This document shows positions 11,580 to 19,671 of a stretch of 23,141 nucleotides of DNA, piece after piece. Each line of letters opens with the position of its first letter. Within the stretch, counting starts at the first letter, position 1. Origin of the DNA: an uncultured Eubacteriales bacterium. Its GTDB lineage: Bacteria > Bacillota > Clostridia > Oscillospirales > CAG-272. Made by a program: the position numbers and the translations under genes. The notes under the pieces are model-generated. The model ran no database searches. It saw only the letters and a list, made by a program, of their open reading frames with translations, and was not told where the DNA came from. The stretch is from NCBI GenBank assembly GCA_902462015.1, contig CABPZV010000014.1:1-23141 (forward strand), read 5' to 3'.

Positions 11580-12785
11580 ATGGCAAAGGAAAAATTTGAA
11601 CGTACAAAACCCCATGTCAACATAGGAACAATCGGTCACGTTGACCACGGTAAGACAACTCTTACTGCTGCAATTACAAAGACTCTTTCACTTACAAACG
11701 GTAATATTGAATTCCTCGCTTACGATCAGATCGATAACGCACCTGAAGAAAAAGCAAGAGGTATTACAATCAATACCCGTCACGTTGAGTACGAGACAGC
11801 TAACCGTCACTATGCTCACGTTGACTGCCCCGGCCATGCTGACTATATTAAGAACATGATTACCGGTGCAGCTCAGATGGATGGTGCAATTCTTGTTGTT
11901 GCAGCTTCCGACGGTCCTCTTCAGCAGACACGCGAGCACGTTTTGCTTGCTCGTCAGGTTGAAGTTCCTGCAATCGTTGTATATCTCAACAAGACAGACC
12001 TCGTTGATGATGAAGAGCTTCTTGAGCTTGTAGAAATGGAAATCCGTGACCTTCTCAGCCAGTACGGCTTCCCGGGTGACGATGTTCCGATTATCCGCGG
12101 CTCTGCTCGTGAGGCTCTTATGAGTGAAAGCAAGGATCCAAACGATCCTGTTTACTCTTCCATTCTTGAGCTTATGAACGCAGTTGACGAGTACATTCCT
12201 ACTCCCGACCGTAAGGCTGACCTTCCTTTCCTTATGCCTGTAGAGGACGTATTCTCCATTACAGGACGTGGAACGGTTGCAACAGGTCGTGTAGAACGCG
12301 GAACCGTCAAGGTTGGCGATGAAATTGAAATCGTCGGTCTTTCTGAGGAAAAGAAAAAATCAACCGTTACAGGAGTTGAGATGTTCCATAAGCTTCTCGA
12401 TCAGGCAGAAGCTGGTGATAACATCGGTGTTCTTCTCCGTGGTATTCAGAAAAACGAGATCGAACGTGGACAGGTTATTTGTGCACCGGGTTCTGTTCAT
12501 CCTCATACAAAATTCGTTGGTCAGGTTTACGTTTTGACTGAAAAGGAAGGCGGACGTTCAAAGCCGTTCTTCCCTGGCTACCGTCCTCAGTTCTACTTCA
12601 GAACAACAGACGTTACCGGTATAATCAGTCTTCCTGAAGGTGTTGACATGTGCCGTCCTGGCGATAATGTTGATATGACAGTTGATCTTATTACTCCTAT
12701 CGCTATGGAAAAAGGACTTCGTTTTGCTATCCGTGAGGGCGGCAGAACAGTTGGTTCCGGCGTTGTAACAGAGATTATTGAGTAA
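11580..12785 (+). CDS. tuf: Elongation factor Tu
   Basis: EF-Tu carries aminoacyl-tRNA to the ribosome and hydrolyses GTP on codon match. The 401-residue product has GHVDHGKT at 19-26, DCPGH at 82-86 (catalytic His86), NKTD at 137-140 and the later beta-barrel domains ([39 protein letters not shown]). AGGAGG (11566-11571) is 8 nt before the ATG. Codon use is strongly restricted, as expected for high expression. It closes the str operon before a clear terminator. Compared from memory with typical clostridial EF-Tu, the region after GSAREAL carries extra residues and several core positions differ ([17 protein letters not shown]). Confidence 0.98.
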   Translation: MAKEKFERTKPHVNIGTIGHVDHGKTTLTAAITKTLSLTNGNIEFLAYDQIDNAPEEKARGITINTRHVEYETANRHYAHVDCPGHADYIKNMITGAAQMDGAILVVAASDGPLQQTREHVLLARQVEVPAIVVYLNKTDLVDDEELLELVEMEIRDLLSQYGFPGDDVPIIRGSAREALMSESKDPNDPVYSSILELMNAVDEYIPTPDRKADLPFLMPVEDVFSITGRGTVATGRVERGTVKVGDEIEIVGLSEEKKKSTVTGVEMFHKLLDQAEAGDNIGVLLRGIQKNEIERGQVICAPGSVHPHTKFVGQVYVLTEKEGGRSKPFFPGYRPQFYFRTTDVTGIISLPEGVDMCRPGDNVDMTVDLITPIAMEKGLRFAIREGGRTVGSGVVTEIIE

Positions 12786-12828
12786 TTTTTGATCTTTGTG
12801 TAAATTCCTTATAACTGATTCACTCTGT

Positions 12829-12862
12829 AAAGTCCCTTATGCGAAAGGCTAAGGGACTTTCT
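12829..12862 (+). terminator. Intrinsic terminator of the str operon
   Basis: An 11-bp perfect stem, AAAGTCCCTTA (12829-12839) with TAAGGGACTTT (12850-12860), encloses a 10-nt loop and runs into a short T-rich tail (TTTCTT). It lies 44 nt after the tuf stop and should end the rpsL-rpsG-fusA-tuf transcript. Confidence 0.85.
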
Positions 12863-12937
12863 TAGTGAAATAGAGTACGCAAGCGTTTCGTTAAATATAA
12901 CTATTATATGGCCAGCGGTCATTATACGGTGATTCTA

Positions 12938-13405
12938 ATGTCAAATATCCTTTATGTTTTTTTTATTTCGATGCTGCCGATTCTTGAGCTTAGAGCTTCG
13001 ATTCCTGTCGGTTACGCGTTCGGCTTTCCCATTATTTTAAATATCTTTATAAGTGTTATCGGAAATATGCTGCCAATTCCGTTTATTTTGATTTTTATTA
13101 ATAAGATTTTACATTTTATGAGTCATTCCAAAATAAGTTTTTTCAATAAAACAGCAGGTTTTGTTTTAAAAAAAGCCGACAAAAATAAAGATAAAATTAC
13201 AAAGTATGCGACATGGGGGCTTTTTCTCTTCGTTGCAATCCCACTTCCGGGAACAGGGGCCTGGACGGGCGCTCTTGTTGCATCTCTGCTTGATATGAAA
13301 CGAAGTAAGGCTTTAATTTCGATTTTTGCAGGTGTTCTTGCTGCCGCAACTCTTGTTTCTCTCATTTGCTATGGATTTATTGACTTTTTAAGATTTCTTA
13401 TATAG
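12938..13405 (+). CDS. Small multidrug export family membrane protein (COG2426 type)
   Basis: This 155-residue hydrophobic protein has about four membrane segments: near the N-terminus (FFISMLPILELRASIPVGYA), at about 30-52, at about 95-112 and at the C-terminus. A Lys-rich loop lies in the middle. The motif PLPGTGAWTGALVASLL and the start ISMLP-LELR-IP-G are hallmarks of the COG2426/Sm_multidrug_ex family. The family name implies export, but transport by these proteins is poorly proven. Two in-frame ATGs exist, 12908 and 12938. I chose 12938 because GGTGAT (12928-12933), matching the 3' part of the Shine-Dalgarno sequence, lies 4 nt before it and homologues have a short N-terminus. It follows the str terminator and seems to be a single-gene unit. 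Confidence 0.85.
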   Translation: MSNILYVFFISMLPILELRASIPVGYAFGFPIILNIFISVIGNMLPIPFILIFINKILHFMSHSKISFFNKTAGFVLKKADKNKDKITKYATWGLFLFVAIPLPGTGAWTGALVASLLDMKRSKALISIFAGVLAAATLVSLICYGFIDFLRFLI

Positions 13406-13716
13406 CATATGTGGTTAGATTGTATCTGAAAAATTTATACTAAAACGGCATTGGCTTTTATATATCATTTACTTTACGTTTATGTTACCGTTATTTTCGA
13501 ACATTTTTTAAAGTTAGAATACGTGGATATCATTATATTTACAATTTGTACATATAATGGTGTTTTGATATACAAATCCTCTATGATATACTATAATAGA
13601 TGTATTTTAGATATATTCTATAGATATTTTTTAATATACAATAAAGATATAGGTTTATTGCTTTTATTCCGGGAGAAAGGAAGCCTTTGCAGTACAAAGG
13701 CATGGTAATTATTATA
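13406..13716 (+). promoter_or_regulatory. AT-rich metK upstream region with promoter (13565-13597)
   Basis: This very AT-rich spacer has no convincing gene. A promoter is likely: TTGATA (13565-13570), 16 nt, TATACT (13587-13592) with an extended TG at 13584-13585. An overlapping TATAAT lies at 13592-13597 with a weak TATACA box 17 nt upstream. The leader to metK is about 115 nt. I found no SAM riboswitch: the conserved S-box core and its terminator are absent. Confidence 0.55.
13696..13706 (+). promoter_or_regulatory. AAAGGCATGGT motif before metK start (copy 2 of 3)
   Basis: The same 11-mer as before rpoC and the mreB-like gene. It contains an in-frame ATG (13702) and lies 21 nt (start to start) before the ATG at 13717. 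A purine-rich GGGAGAAAGGAAG also lies at about 13671-13683, well placed only for a TTG at 13687, so the true metK start is uncertain. Confidence 0.6.
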
Positions 13717-14883
13717 ATGAAAAAGCTGTTTACGTCAGAATCGGTTACCGAAGGACATCCTGATAAAATCTGTGACAAAATCTCGGACGCAATACTTGAC
13801 GAATTTTTGCGTCAGGACAAACTGTCTCGCGTTGCATGTGAGACGACTACGACGACCGGCATTATTTCGGTTATGGGAGAGGTTACTGCAGAAGCATATG
13901 TTGATTTTCAGTCTGTTGTAAGGAACACTGTTCGTGAAATCGGATACAACAATTCGGCGTATGGTTTTGACTGTGATACCTGTGCAATTATAAATTCTAT
14001 ACACGAGCAGTCACCTGACATTGCTCTCGGAGTCGATAAGGCATTCGAAGCTAAAAGCGGTTCTATTACCGACAGCTTTGATACCGGAGCAGGAGATCAG
14101 GGAATGATGTTCGGTTTTGCATGTAGTGAGACTCCGGAGCTTATGCCTATGCCGATTCAAATGGCACATTCATTGGCTAAGCGGCTCACTGCGGTCAGAA
14201 AAAACGGGACTTTGCCATATCTGCGTCCTGACGGAAAAACTCAGGTTACAATAGAATATGATGGGGAGCGTCCTGTCCGCGTTGATACCATAGTAATATC
14301 TACACAGCATGCGCCTGATGTTACAATAGAGAAGATTCGTGAGGACCTTATAAAAAATGTAATTGAGCCAGTGATATCTGAAGAATTCATAGATAACGAA
14401 ACGGTTATTTATGTAAACCCTACAGGAAGATTCGTTGTCGGAGGTCCCATGGGAGACAGCGGACTTACAGGACGTAAAATTATTGTTGATACATACGGAG
14501 GTTATTCACGTCATGGCGGCGGAGCTTTTTCTGGGAAAGATCCGACAAAGGTTGACAGAACTGCCGCTTATGCTGCACGGTATCTTGCAAAAAATATTGT
14601 GGCAGCCCATCTTGCTGATAAATGTGAGGTTCAGCTTGCATATGCTATCGGGGTTGCAAAACCGGTTTCCGTTATGTTCGATACTTTTGGCACAGCTAAA
14701 ATCAGTGAAGCTGATTTGTACGAGCGTGTAACTAAAAATATGGATCTTCGCCCGGCTGCAATTATTGAGCGTTTCGATCTGCGCAGGCCGATTTATAAAG
14801 AGCTTGCAGCATATGGTCATATGGGTCGTGAAGATCTTAAAGCCCCTTGGGAAAATCTTGATATGGCTTCATCAATTTCATAA
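13717..14883 (+). CDS. metK: S-adenosylmethionine synthetase
   Basis: MetK joins methionine and ATP to make S-adenosylmethionine, the main methyl donor, releasing phosphate and pyrophosphate; it works as a tetramer in the cytosol. From ATG 13717 the protein is 388 residues. It has EGHPDK at 12-17, GAGDQG at 124-129 and the glycine-rich signature GGGAFSGKD at 267-275. The total length is normal for the family. In-frame alternatives are TTG 13687 and ATG 13702, which would add 10 or 5 residues. [17 protein letters not shown] is the typical N-terminus, so I prefer 13717. It has its own promoter and a terminator-like hairpin after it. recD2 and the comF-like gene follow, an order I recall from other Clostridia. 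Confidence 0.96.
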   Translation: MKKLFTSESVTEGHPDKICDKISDAILDEFLRQDKLSRVACETTTTTGIISVMGEVTAEAYVDFQSVVRNTVREIGYNNSAYGFDCDTCAIINSIHEQSPDIALGVDKAFEAKSGSITDSFDTGAGDQGMMFGFACSETPELMPMPIQMAHSLAKRLTAVRKNGTLPYLRPDGKTQVTIEYDGERPVRVDTIVISTQHAPDVTIEKIREDLIKNVIEPVISEEFIDNETVIYVNPTGRFVVGGPMGDSGLTGRKIIVDTYGGYSRHGGGAFSGKDPTKVDRTAAYAARYLAKNIVAAHLADKCEVQLAYAIGVAKPVSVMFDTFGTAKISEADLYERVTKNMDLRPAAIIERFDLRRPIYKELAAYGHMGREDLKAPWENLDMASSIS

Positions 14884-14959
14884 AAATCAGTTTTACTTAG
14901 GTTTGATATATTAATCTGATAGATTGAATCTTTATTTAATAAAGTTTGCTTTAACCTGC

Positions 14960-15002
14960 AAAGCAGTGCAATGCATTATAGGATTTTGCTTTGCACTGCT
15001 TT
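14960..15002 (+). terminator. Terminator-like hairpin after metK
   Basis: AAAGCAGTGCAA (14960-14971) pairs perfectly with TTGCACTGCTTT (14991-15002), a 12-bp stem with a 19-nt loop. The tail after it is T-rich but broken (TTTATCTATATGTT), so termination is likely but may be partial. It lies 77 nt past the metK stop and 81 nt before recD2. Confidence 0.7.
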
Positions 15003-15083
15003 ATCTATATGTTATTTGTTTTTGATATTTGGTTGTGTTAGTTATATCGCAATTCTGCGGATAGACAGAAAAATAGGGTGAAT

Positions 15084-17381
15084 ATGGATAACAGAGATGA
15101 AAGTTCATTTGAATATACCGTAGCAAACGATAAGGTACAGTCCGCAGACGATCGGAGTGAAAAAATTTCCGGGGTTGTCGAAAGAGTTGTTTTTTCAAAT
15201 GAAGAAAATGGATATGCTGTTTGTGAAGTATCTGTCGTTTCTGAAGAAGGCGGAGAAATTTTAATAACGCTTGTGGGAACTATGCCGTTTATTGCTGAGG
15301 GAGAGGTTATTCGGGCTTCCGGAAAATGGATTGTTCATCCGTCTTTTGGAAAGCAGTTTTCTGTTGAATATTATGAAAAGGAGCTTCCTTCCGGTGAGGC
15401 TTCTATTCTTCGCTATCTTTCTTCGCGTACGGTTAAAGGAATCGGACCGAGCTCGGCAAAGAAGATCGTTGAGAAATTCGGTTCAGATACCTTTGATGTT
15501 CTCGAAAACCATCCTGAATGGCTCGAAGAAATTCCCGGAATTTCTTCTTCGAAAGCGAAGATAATCAGTGAGAGCTTTAAACAGCAGTTTGGAGTTCGGT
15601 CGGTCATGATGTTTTGTCATGATTATATCGGACCGGCATCGGCAATGAAGATATACAAAAAATGGGGCGGCGATTCTATCGACACAATAAAAAGTAATCC
15701 TTATTTGCTTTGCGACGAGATATACGGAATGGGCTTTGAGCGCGTAGACCGTATGGCGGTATCCCTTGGATTTGCGGGGAACTGTCCGGAACGGATAATG
15801 GCAGGTATGAAATATCTTCTGAGTTATAACGCAAATTCAAATGGTCATACATATATACCAAAAGACCGGTTAATTGCCGCGTCTGTGCGGTTGCTCTCTG
15901 TCGAAGAAAATGAGGCGGAAAATGCGCTTGCAGGCCTTGAGGGAATGGCTCAGGTTAAGATTCTCAGCCGTTGCGGCAGAGAATGCGTTTATCTTAGCAG
16001 ATATTATGATGCTGAGCATTATATAGCTGAAAAGCTTGATTTGCTTGACCGCGTGTGCCCCAAAATCGATATGTCGGATCTTGAGCGTTTTATAGAGCTT
16101 GCCGAAACTGAAAACGGAATAACCTATGCAAAAGCACAGCGAAAGGCGATTGTAAATGTTCTTACGAGCGGTGTTATGATTCTGACCGGAGGTCCGGGTA
16201 CAGGAAAAACTACTGTAATACGTGCGGTTATCTCGCTTTTTGAAGATATGAAGATGAAGGTTCTTCTTTCAGCCCCTACAGGACGTGCGGCAAAAAGAAT
16301 ATCAGAATCTACCGGACACGAAGCAGGAACTGTTCACCGTATGCTTGAAATGGAGTATTCGGAGGGACGGGAGCCGGTATATAAAAAGAATGAAAACGAT
16401 ACGCTTGACGCAGATGTAATTATAGTGGATGAATCTTCCATGATAGATATTCTCCTTATGAATGCGCTATGTAAGGCGATAAAGCCTGGGACAAGACTTC
16501 TCCTTATAGGAGATTCGGATCAGCTTCCATCTGTCGGAGCGGGAAATGTTCTGAGCGACATAATACGCAGTGAACGGTATAATACGGTAATGCTTCGTGA
16601 GATTTTCAGACAGGCGAGAGCAAGCTTGATTATTACCAATGCTCATGCGATTAACAACGGCGAATATCCTGACCTTGATATAAAAGACAATGACTTTTTC
16701 TTTCTGACGCGCCAGAGCGCGGCCGAAGTTGCAGAAACTGTAGCGGCGCTTTGCCGTACAAGGCTGCCTAATGCTTACGGGGAAAAAATCCGATCCAAAA
16801 TTCAGGTAATTGCGCCGTCGCGTAAAGGACCGGCAGGAACTGAATCTCTTAACATACTGCTGCAGCGTGGACTGAACCCTCCCGACCAGAAAAAGAAAGA
16901 GAAGAAATTTAGGGATATCGTTTTTCGCGAGGGCGACAAAATTATGCAGGTACGCAACAACTACGAGTTGGGTTGGGAGAAAAGCGGAATCACCGGAGGC
17001 GTAACAGAGGGTACAGGTATTTTTAACGGGGATATCGGAGTTATAGAACAGATTCGGCCGGGAGAAGAAACTGTTGTTTTGAATTTTGAAGGCCGTGTTG
17101 CCGTGTATGATTACTCACAGCTTGATGAAATTGAGCATGCATACGCAATTACTGTACACAAGAGCCAGGGCAGCGAATATCCGGTTGTTATTATTCCGTT
17201 GTATCAGAGTTCTCCGAGATTGATGACAAGAAATCTGCTGTATACTGCTGTGACAAGAGCCAAGGAGATGGTAATTCTTGTAGGAACTAAGGATATGGTT
17301 GCCGGAATGATTCAGAATAATAGGTTATCCCATCGTTATACCGGCCTCTATGAAGAGATTCGTGAGAATGATATGCAGTAA
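15084..17381 (+). CDS. recD2: ATP-dependent RecD-like DNA helicase
   Basis: RecD2 is a 5'-3' superfamily 1B DNA helicase found in bacteria without RecBCD and linked to repair and replication-fork protection. The protein has 765 residues from ATG 15084. An N-terminal OB-like region and helix-hairpin-helix repeats (TVKGIGPSSAKKIVEKFG, EIPGISSSKAKII) at about 112-165 come first. Then come Walker A GGPGTGKT at 369-376, APTGRAAKR at 397-405, DESSM at 449-453, GDSDQLPSVGAGNVL from 476, REIFRQ at 505 and, near the end, VHKSQG and VTRAK. All helicase motifs look intact. A GTG at 15078 is the alternative start. GGGTGA overlaps it and stands just before the ATG. The stop is 54 nt before the comF-like gene, so the two may be co-transcribed. 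Confidence 0.95.
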   Translation: MDNRDESSFEYTVANDKVQSADDRSEKISGVVERVVFSNEENGYAVCEVSVVSEEGGEILITLVGTMPFIAEGEVIRASGKWIVHPSFGKQFSVEYYEKELPSGEASILRYLSSRTVKGIGPSSAKKIVEKFGSDTFDVLENHPEWLEEIPGISSSKAKIISESFKQQFGVRSVMMFCHDYIGPASAMKIYKKWGGDSIDTIKSNPYLLCDEIYGMGFERVDRMAVSLGFAGNCPERIMAGMKYLLSYNANSNGHTYIPKDRLIAASVRLLSVEENEAENALAGLEGMAQVKILSRCGRECVYLSRYYDAEHYIAEKLDLLDRVCPKIDMSDLERFIELAETENGITYAKAQRKAIVNVLTSGVMILTGGPGTGKTTVIRAVISLFEDMKMKVLLSAPTGRAAKRISESTGHEAGTVHRMLEMEYSEGREPVYKKNENDTLDADVIIVDESSMIDILLMNALCKAIKPGTRLLLIGDSDQLPSVGAGNVLSDIIRSERYNTVMLREIFRQARASLIITNAHAINNGEYPDLDIKDNDFFFLTRQSAAEVAETVAALCRTRLPNAYGEKIRSKIQVIAPSRKGPAGTESLNILLQRGLNPPDQKKKEKKFRDIVFREGDKIMQVRNNYELGWEKSGITGGVTEGTGIFNGDIGVIEQIRPGEETVVLNFEGRVAVYDYSQLDEIEHAYAITVHKSQGSEYPVVIIPLYQSSPRLMTRNLLYTAVTRAKEMVILVGTKDMVAGMIQNNRLSHRYTGLYEEIRENDMQ

Positions 17382-17385
17382 CCTG

Positions 17386-17392
17386 AAGGAGG
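17386..17392 (+). promoter_or_regulatory. Orphan Shine-Dalgarno-like AAGGAGG after recD2
   Basis: A perfect AAGGAGG lies 4 nt after the recD2 stop, but no ATG, GTG or TTG follows at a usable distance. The ribosome binding site of the next gene is a separate AGGAGGTG at 17418-17425. The first site may be a leftover or may help ribosome re-initiation. Confidence 0.4.
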
Positions 17393-17435
17393 ATTTTCAT
17401 TCAGATTCACTGTATACAGGAGGTGTAATATAATT

Positions 17436-18245
17436 ATGCTGAGTACTGAAATGCTTGCTAACCTTTTATTTCCTCCTAAATGTGCGGCGTGCGAAAAACT
17501 TATATCACCGGTCAGCAAAGAGCTTGCGCTCTGTGCGGAATGTCTTGACCGCTGGAAAGAGGAAAAACAGCTTCAAATTAAGGAAATTCATTCCGGTACC
17601 GAAAGGGCAATGCAGATTATAATAGTTTGTCAGTATGACGCAAAAGGTAATTCTGATGGAATTGGAAGGACTGTTCTGCTCAAGCTGAAGAGCAAGCCTC
17701 TTAAATATGCTGCGCGTTTTATCGCATCTGAGCTTTATACAGCTTTGGGATGGTTGATTTTATCCTCAGATACTGTTATTACCGGGGTTCCGAGAAGCAA
17801 GCGCGGAATTAGAGAGAACGGTTTCGATCAAGTGGAGCTTATAGCATGTTTTCTTTCGGAGTTTAGCGGATTTGAATATGTGCCGTGCCTTGTACATCGG
17901 GGGAATACCAAACAGAAAGAGCTTGATTATAAACATAGATTTGAAAATGCAGCAAGTTCTTATATGTTAAAAGAGAAATCTGGAAGATTCTCTTTCGGAT
18001 CAAAGTCTTATACTATGAAAGGCAGACAAAACATTATTTCAGCGGAGCCGGGAACTGACAATGCTTTAACTATGCTCAAGAGGAATAAAAGTAAATATAT
18101 ATCCGATATATGCGGCCGAGATGTTCTGCTGATTGATGATGTCGCGACAACAGGCGCTACCCTTGAAGCGTGCAGTCAGGCTTTGCTTTCAGGAGGAGCA
18201 TCGAGGGTATTTTGTATTAGTTTTGCAGGAACCTCAGATTTGTGA
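17436..18245 (+). CDS. ComF family phosphoribosyltransferase-like protein
   Basis: ComF-family proteins have a zinc-finger start and a phosphoribosyltransferase fold, and several members are needed for DNA uptake in natural competence; their reaction is not well known. This 269-residue protein has a zinc-finger pattern CxxC...CxxC (Cys16, 19, 33, 36), the VPRSKRGIRENGFDQ stretch at about 118-132, and the PRPP-binding motif VLLIDDVATTGAT at 230-242. Relative to usual ComF proteins (about 220-240 residues) there is an apparent insertion of about 35 residues between RFENAASSYML and GRDVLLIDD. AGGAGGTG (17418-17425) lies 10 nt before the ATG. It follows recD2 closely, which fits a shared DNA-handling role. 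Confidence 0.85.
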   Translation: MLSTEMLANLLFPPKCAACEKLISPVSKELALCAECLDRWKEEKQLQIKEIHSGTERAMQIIIVCQYDAKGNSDGIGRTVLLKLKSKPLKYAARFIASELYTALGWLILSSDTVITGVPRSKRGIRENGFDQVELIACFLSEFSGFEYVPCLVHRGNTKQKELDYKHRFENAASSYMLKEKSGRFSFGSKSYTMKGRQNIISAEPGTDNALTMLKRNKSKYISDICGRDVLLIDDVATTGATLEACSQALLSGGASRVFCISFAGTSDL

Positions 18246-18327
18246 ATTTTTGACTTATTCTATTGTTTTTAAAGTTGTTTTTGCCGGAGTATTATAATGT
18301 TTCCTGCAAAAGTTTCATGATATATCG

Positions 18328-18342
18328 GCCGCCTGCGGCGGC
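18328..18342 (+). repeat. Short GC-rich hairpin in the comF-mreB gap
   Basis: GCCGCC (18328-18333) pairs with GGCGGC (18337-18342) around a 3-nt loop, in otherwise AT-rich DNA. No T-run follows. It resembles the other small GC hairpins in intergenic gaps of this window (4364, 19639, 22910, 23112). Confidence 0.4.
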
Positions 18343-18354
18343 ATAAGAGATTAG

Positions 18355-18398
18355 CGTGAAAATCAGAGAGAACTGCTTACAAATTTGATTTTTTCACG
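18355..18398 (+). promoter_or_regulatory. Hairpin just upstream of the mreB-like gene
   Basis: CGTGAAAATCA (18355-18365) pairs with TGATTTTTTCACG (18386-18398) with a 2-nt bulge and a 20-nt loop. It ends 4 nt before the AAAGG of the mreB-like gene, so it may affect access of ribosomes. It has no downstream T-run, so it is unlikely to be a terminator. Confidence 0.4.
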
Positions 18399-18402
18399 TT
18401 GG

Positions 18403-18413
18403 AAAGGCATGGT
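18403..18413 (+). promoter_or_regulatory. AAAGGCATGGT motif before the mreB-like start (copy 3 of 3)
   Basis: The third exact copy of the 11-mer. Its internal ATG (18409) is out of frame here: it opens a six-codon frame ending in TAA that overlaps the mreB-like start at 18419. In rpoC and metK the internal ATG is in frame. Confidence 0.6.
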
Positions 18414-18418
18414 TAATA

Positions 18419-19390
18419 ATGATGGGTAAAAATATCGGAATTGATCTCGGCTCGTCAACAGCGCTGATGTATTTGTCACAGAGCGGAAAGATAGTTAAAG
18501 AACCGTCTGTGATTGCGACAGACGGGATATCCGGAAAAATTCTTGCTGCCGGTAACGAAGCAGAGATTCTTTGTGGACGTATTCCGGGCGCGGCTAAAAT
18601 GATTTATCCTTTTAGAGCTGGGATTAATGTGGAGAGCAAATATTTTACATTTTTTGTTGCATATATGCTGAAAAATGCCGAAATAAAAGGCCTTTTTCAT
18701 CCGAATCTGCTTTTCTGTATGTCGGCTGATATCTCTGAGGAGGATGAAAACCGTATTTATGATATTGTTCGCCGACACGGAGTGAAGGATGTTATGGTTA
18801 TAGATAAAATGGTTGCCGCAGCAGTCGGATGCGGAATAGCTCCCGATCGTGATGATTATAATATTATTATAGATATTGGCGGAGCTCAGTCAGAAATTGC
18901 CTTGATATCTAAGGGAAGCTGTGAGCTGACTCAGAGAATAAAGATTGGGGGAGATACTCTTGACGCTGCTATAGCCGGATATATTGCAGAAAAGCATGGG
19001 CTTCGCATCAATTTTCACGAAGCGGAACGTATAAAAATCGAGCTTGGCGGAGTTTGGAAACGGGACAGTATATTAAAAAGCGAGGTTGTAGGAACGAATA
19101 TTTCTGACGGATTGCCGAATACTGCCGAGATTAGCTCAAAGGAAATTTTTGCAGCAATCGCTCCTCATGTGAAGCAATTTGCAATAGCAGTCAGAACATT
19201 TTTAAAGCAGCTTGATGTGGATAAAAAAGCGGAGATCGCTGTAAACGGAATAATGCTTACTGGAGGCGGAAGTCTCCTTTACGGACTTCCGAAGCTTTTG
19301 GAGGAGGTAACGGCGCTTTCTGTTACGGTTGCAAAGGATCCGATTGCGTCAGCAGCTATCGGATTTGAGCGTCTCTCCGAAATTTTATAA
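18419..19390 (+). CDS. Divergent MreB-like actin protein
   Basis: MreB-type actins bind ATP, form filaments under the membrane and guide cell-wall synthesis. This 323-residue protein aligns along the MreB family: IGIDLGSST at about 6-14 (phosphate 1), DIGGAQSEIALIS at 152-164 (phosphate 2), GLPNTAEISSKEI at 231-243 and LTGGGSLLYGLP near the end (adenosine motif). It differs at sites usually fixed in MreB. EEPMAAAIG is replaced by IDKMVAAAVG (about 128-137), and GGGTTE by GGAQSE. It also has almost no N-terminal extension for membrane binding. It could be a paralogue with changed ATPase activity rather than the main MreB. Start codons ATG 18419 and ATG 18422 are both possible. No mreC or mreD follows. 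Confidence 0.85.
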   Translation: MMGKNIGIDLGSSTALMYLSQSGKIVKEPSVIATDGISGKILAAGNEAEILCGRIPGAAKMIYPFRAGINVESKYFTFFVAYMLKNAEIKGLFHPNLLFCMSADISEEDENRIYDIVRRHGVKDVMVIDKMVAAAVGCGIAPDRDDYNIIIDIGGAQSEIALISKGSCELTQRIKIGGDTLDAAIAGYIAEKHGLRINFHEAERIKIELGGVWKRDSILKSEVVGTNISDGLPNTAEISSKEIFAAIAPHVKQFAIAVRTFLKQLDVDKKAEIAVNGIMLTGGGSLLYGLPKLLEEVTALSVTVAKDPIASAAIGFERLSEIL

Positions 19391-19450
19391 CTAAATGAAG
19401 ATGTCCGTCTTTATAGACACCATGATGTAAAAGCGATTGTATATCATAAC

Positions 19451-19541
19451 GATCGTCATTTTTGGCGTTCGATTGTAAAGGTCGGCTATATAGGCGTTGG
19501 GTTCGGATTCATTTTTTGGTGGTGGTATGTCTGCCGCCGAG
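19451..19541 (+). repeat. Copy U of an element flanking the peptidase gene
   Basis: Three collinear blocks are shared with 22862-22974: GAT(C/G)GTCATTT, a TCGG at offset 31 (32 in the other copy), and TTCAT-TTTTTT-GGTGGTGGTA. After the T-run a stem with G-T pairs can form (19516-19523 with 19533-19540). The distance from first block to T-run is 61 nt here and 80 nt in the other copy. The difference is almost exactly a 20-nt perfect hairpin present only there. It lies in the 281-nt gap between the mreB-like gene and the peptidase gene. Its origin is unknown. Confidence 0.5.
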
Positions 19542-19638
19542 ACGTTCCGCGAAGGACGCCTGCCCTTTTTGATTAATTAAAATGGATTTTTTGGTACAAA
19601 ATATATACAAAGTTTTGAGAAACGCAGTTTAGGAGTCG

Positions 19639-19656
19639 GCGGAAGTCTGCTTCCGC
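19639..19656 (+). promoter_or_regulatory. Hairpin abutting the peptidase ribosome binding site
   Basis: GCGGAAG (19639-19645) pairs with CTTCCGC (19650-19656) around TCTG. It stops right before AGGAAAGGA, the ribosome binding site of the peptidase gene. It may regulate translation start or protect the mRNA end. Confidence 0.5.
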
Positions 19657-19671
19657 AGGAAAGGATAATTT

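Noticed and set aside
13451..13708. 85-codon open frame between the COG2426 gene and metK
   Set aside because: Very AT-rich, made mostly of Ile/Tyr/Phe/Leu, no ribosome binding site, covers the metK promoter and runs into the metK start.
13406..13716. SAM riboswitch upstream of metK
   Set aside because: The conserved S-box core and an adjoining terminator are not present; the region is simply AT-rich with a promoter.
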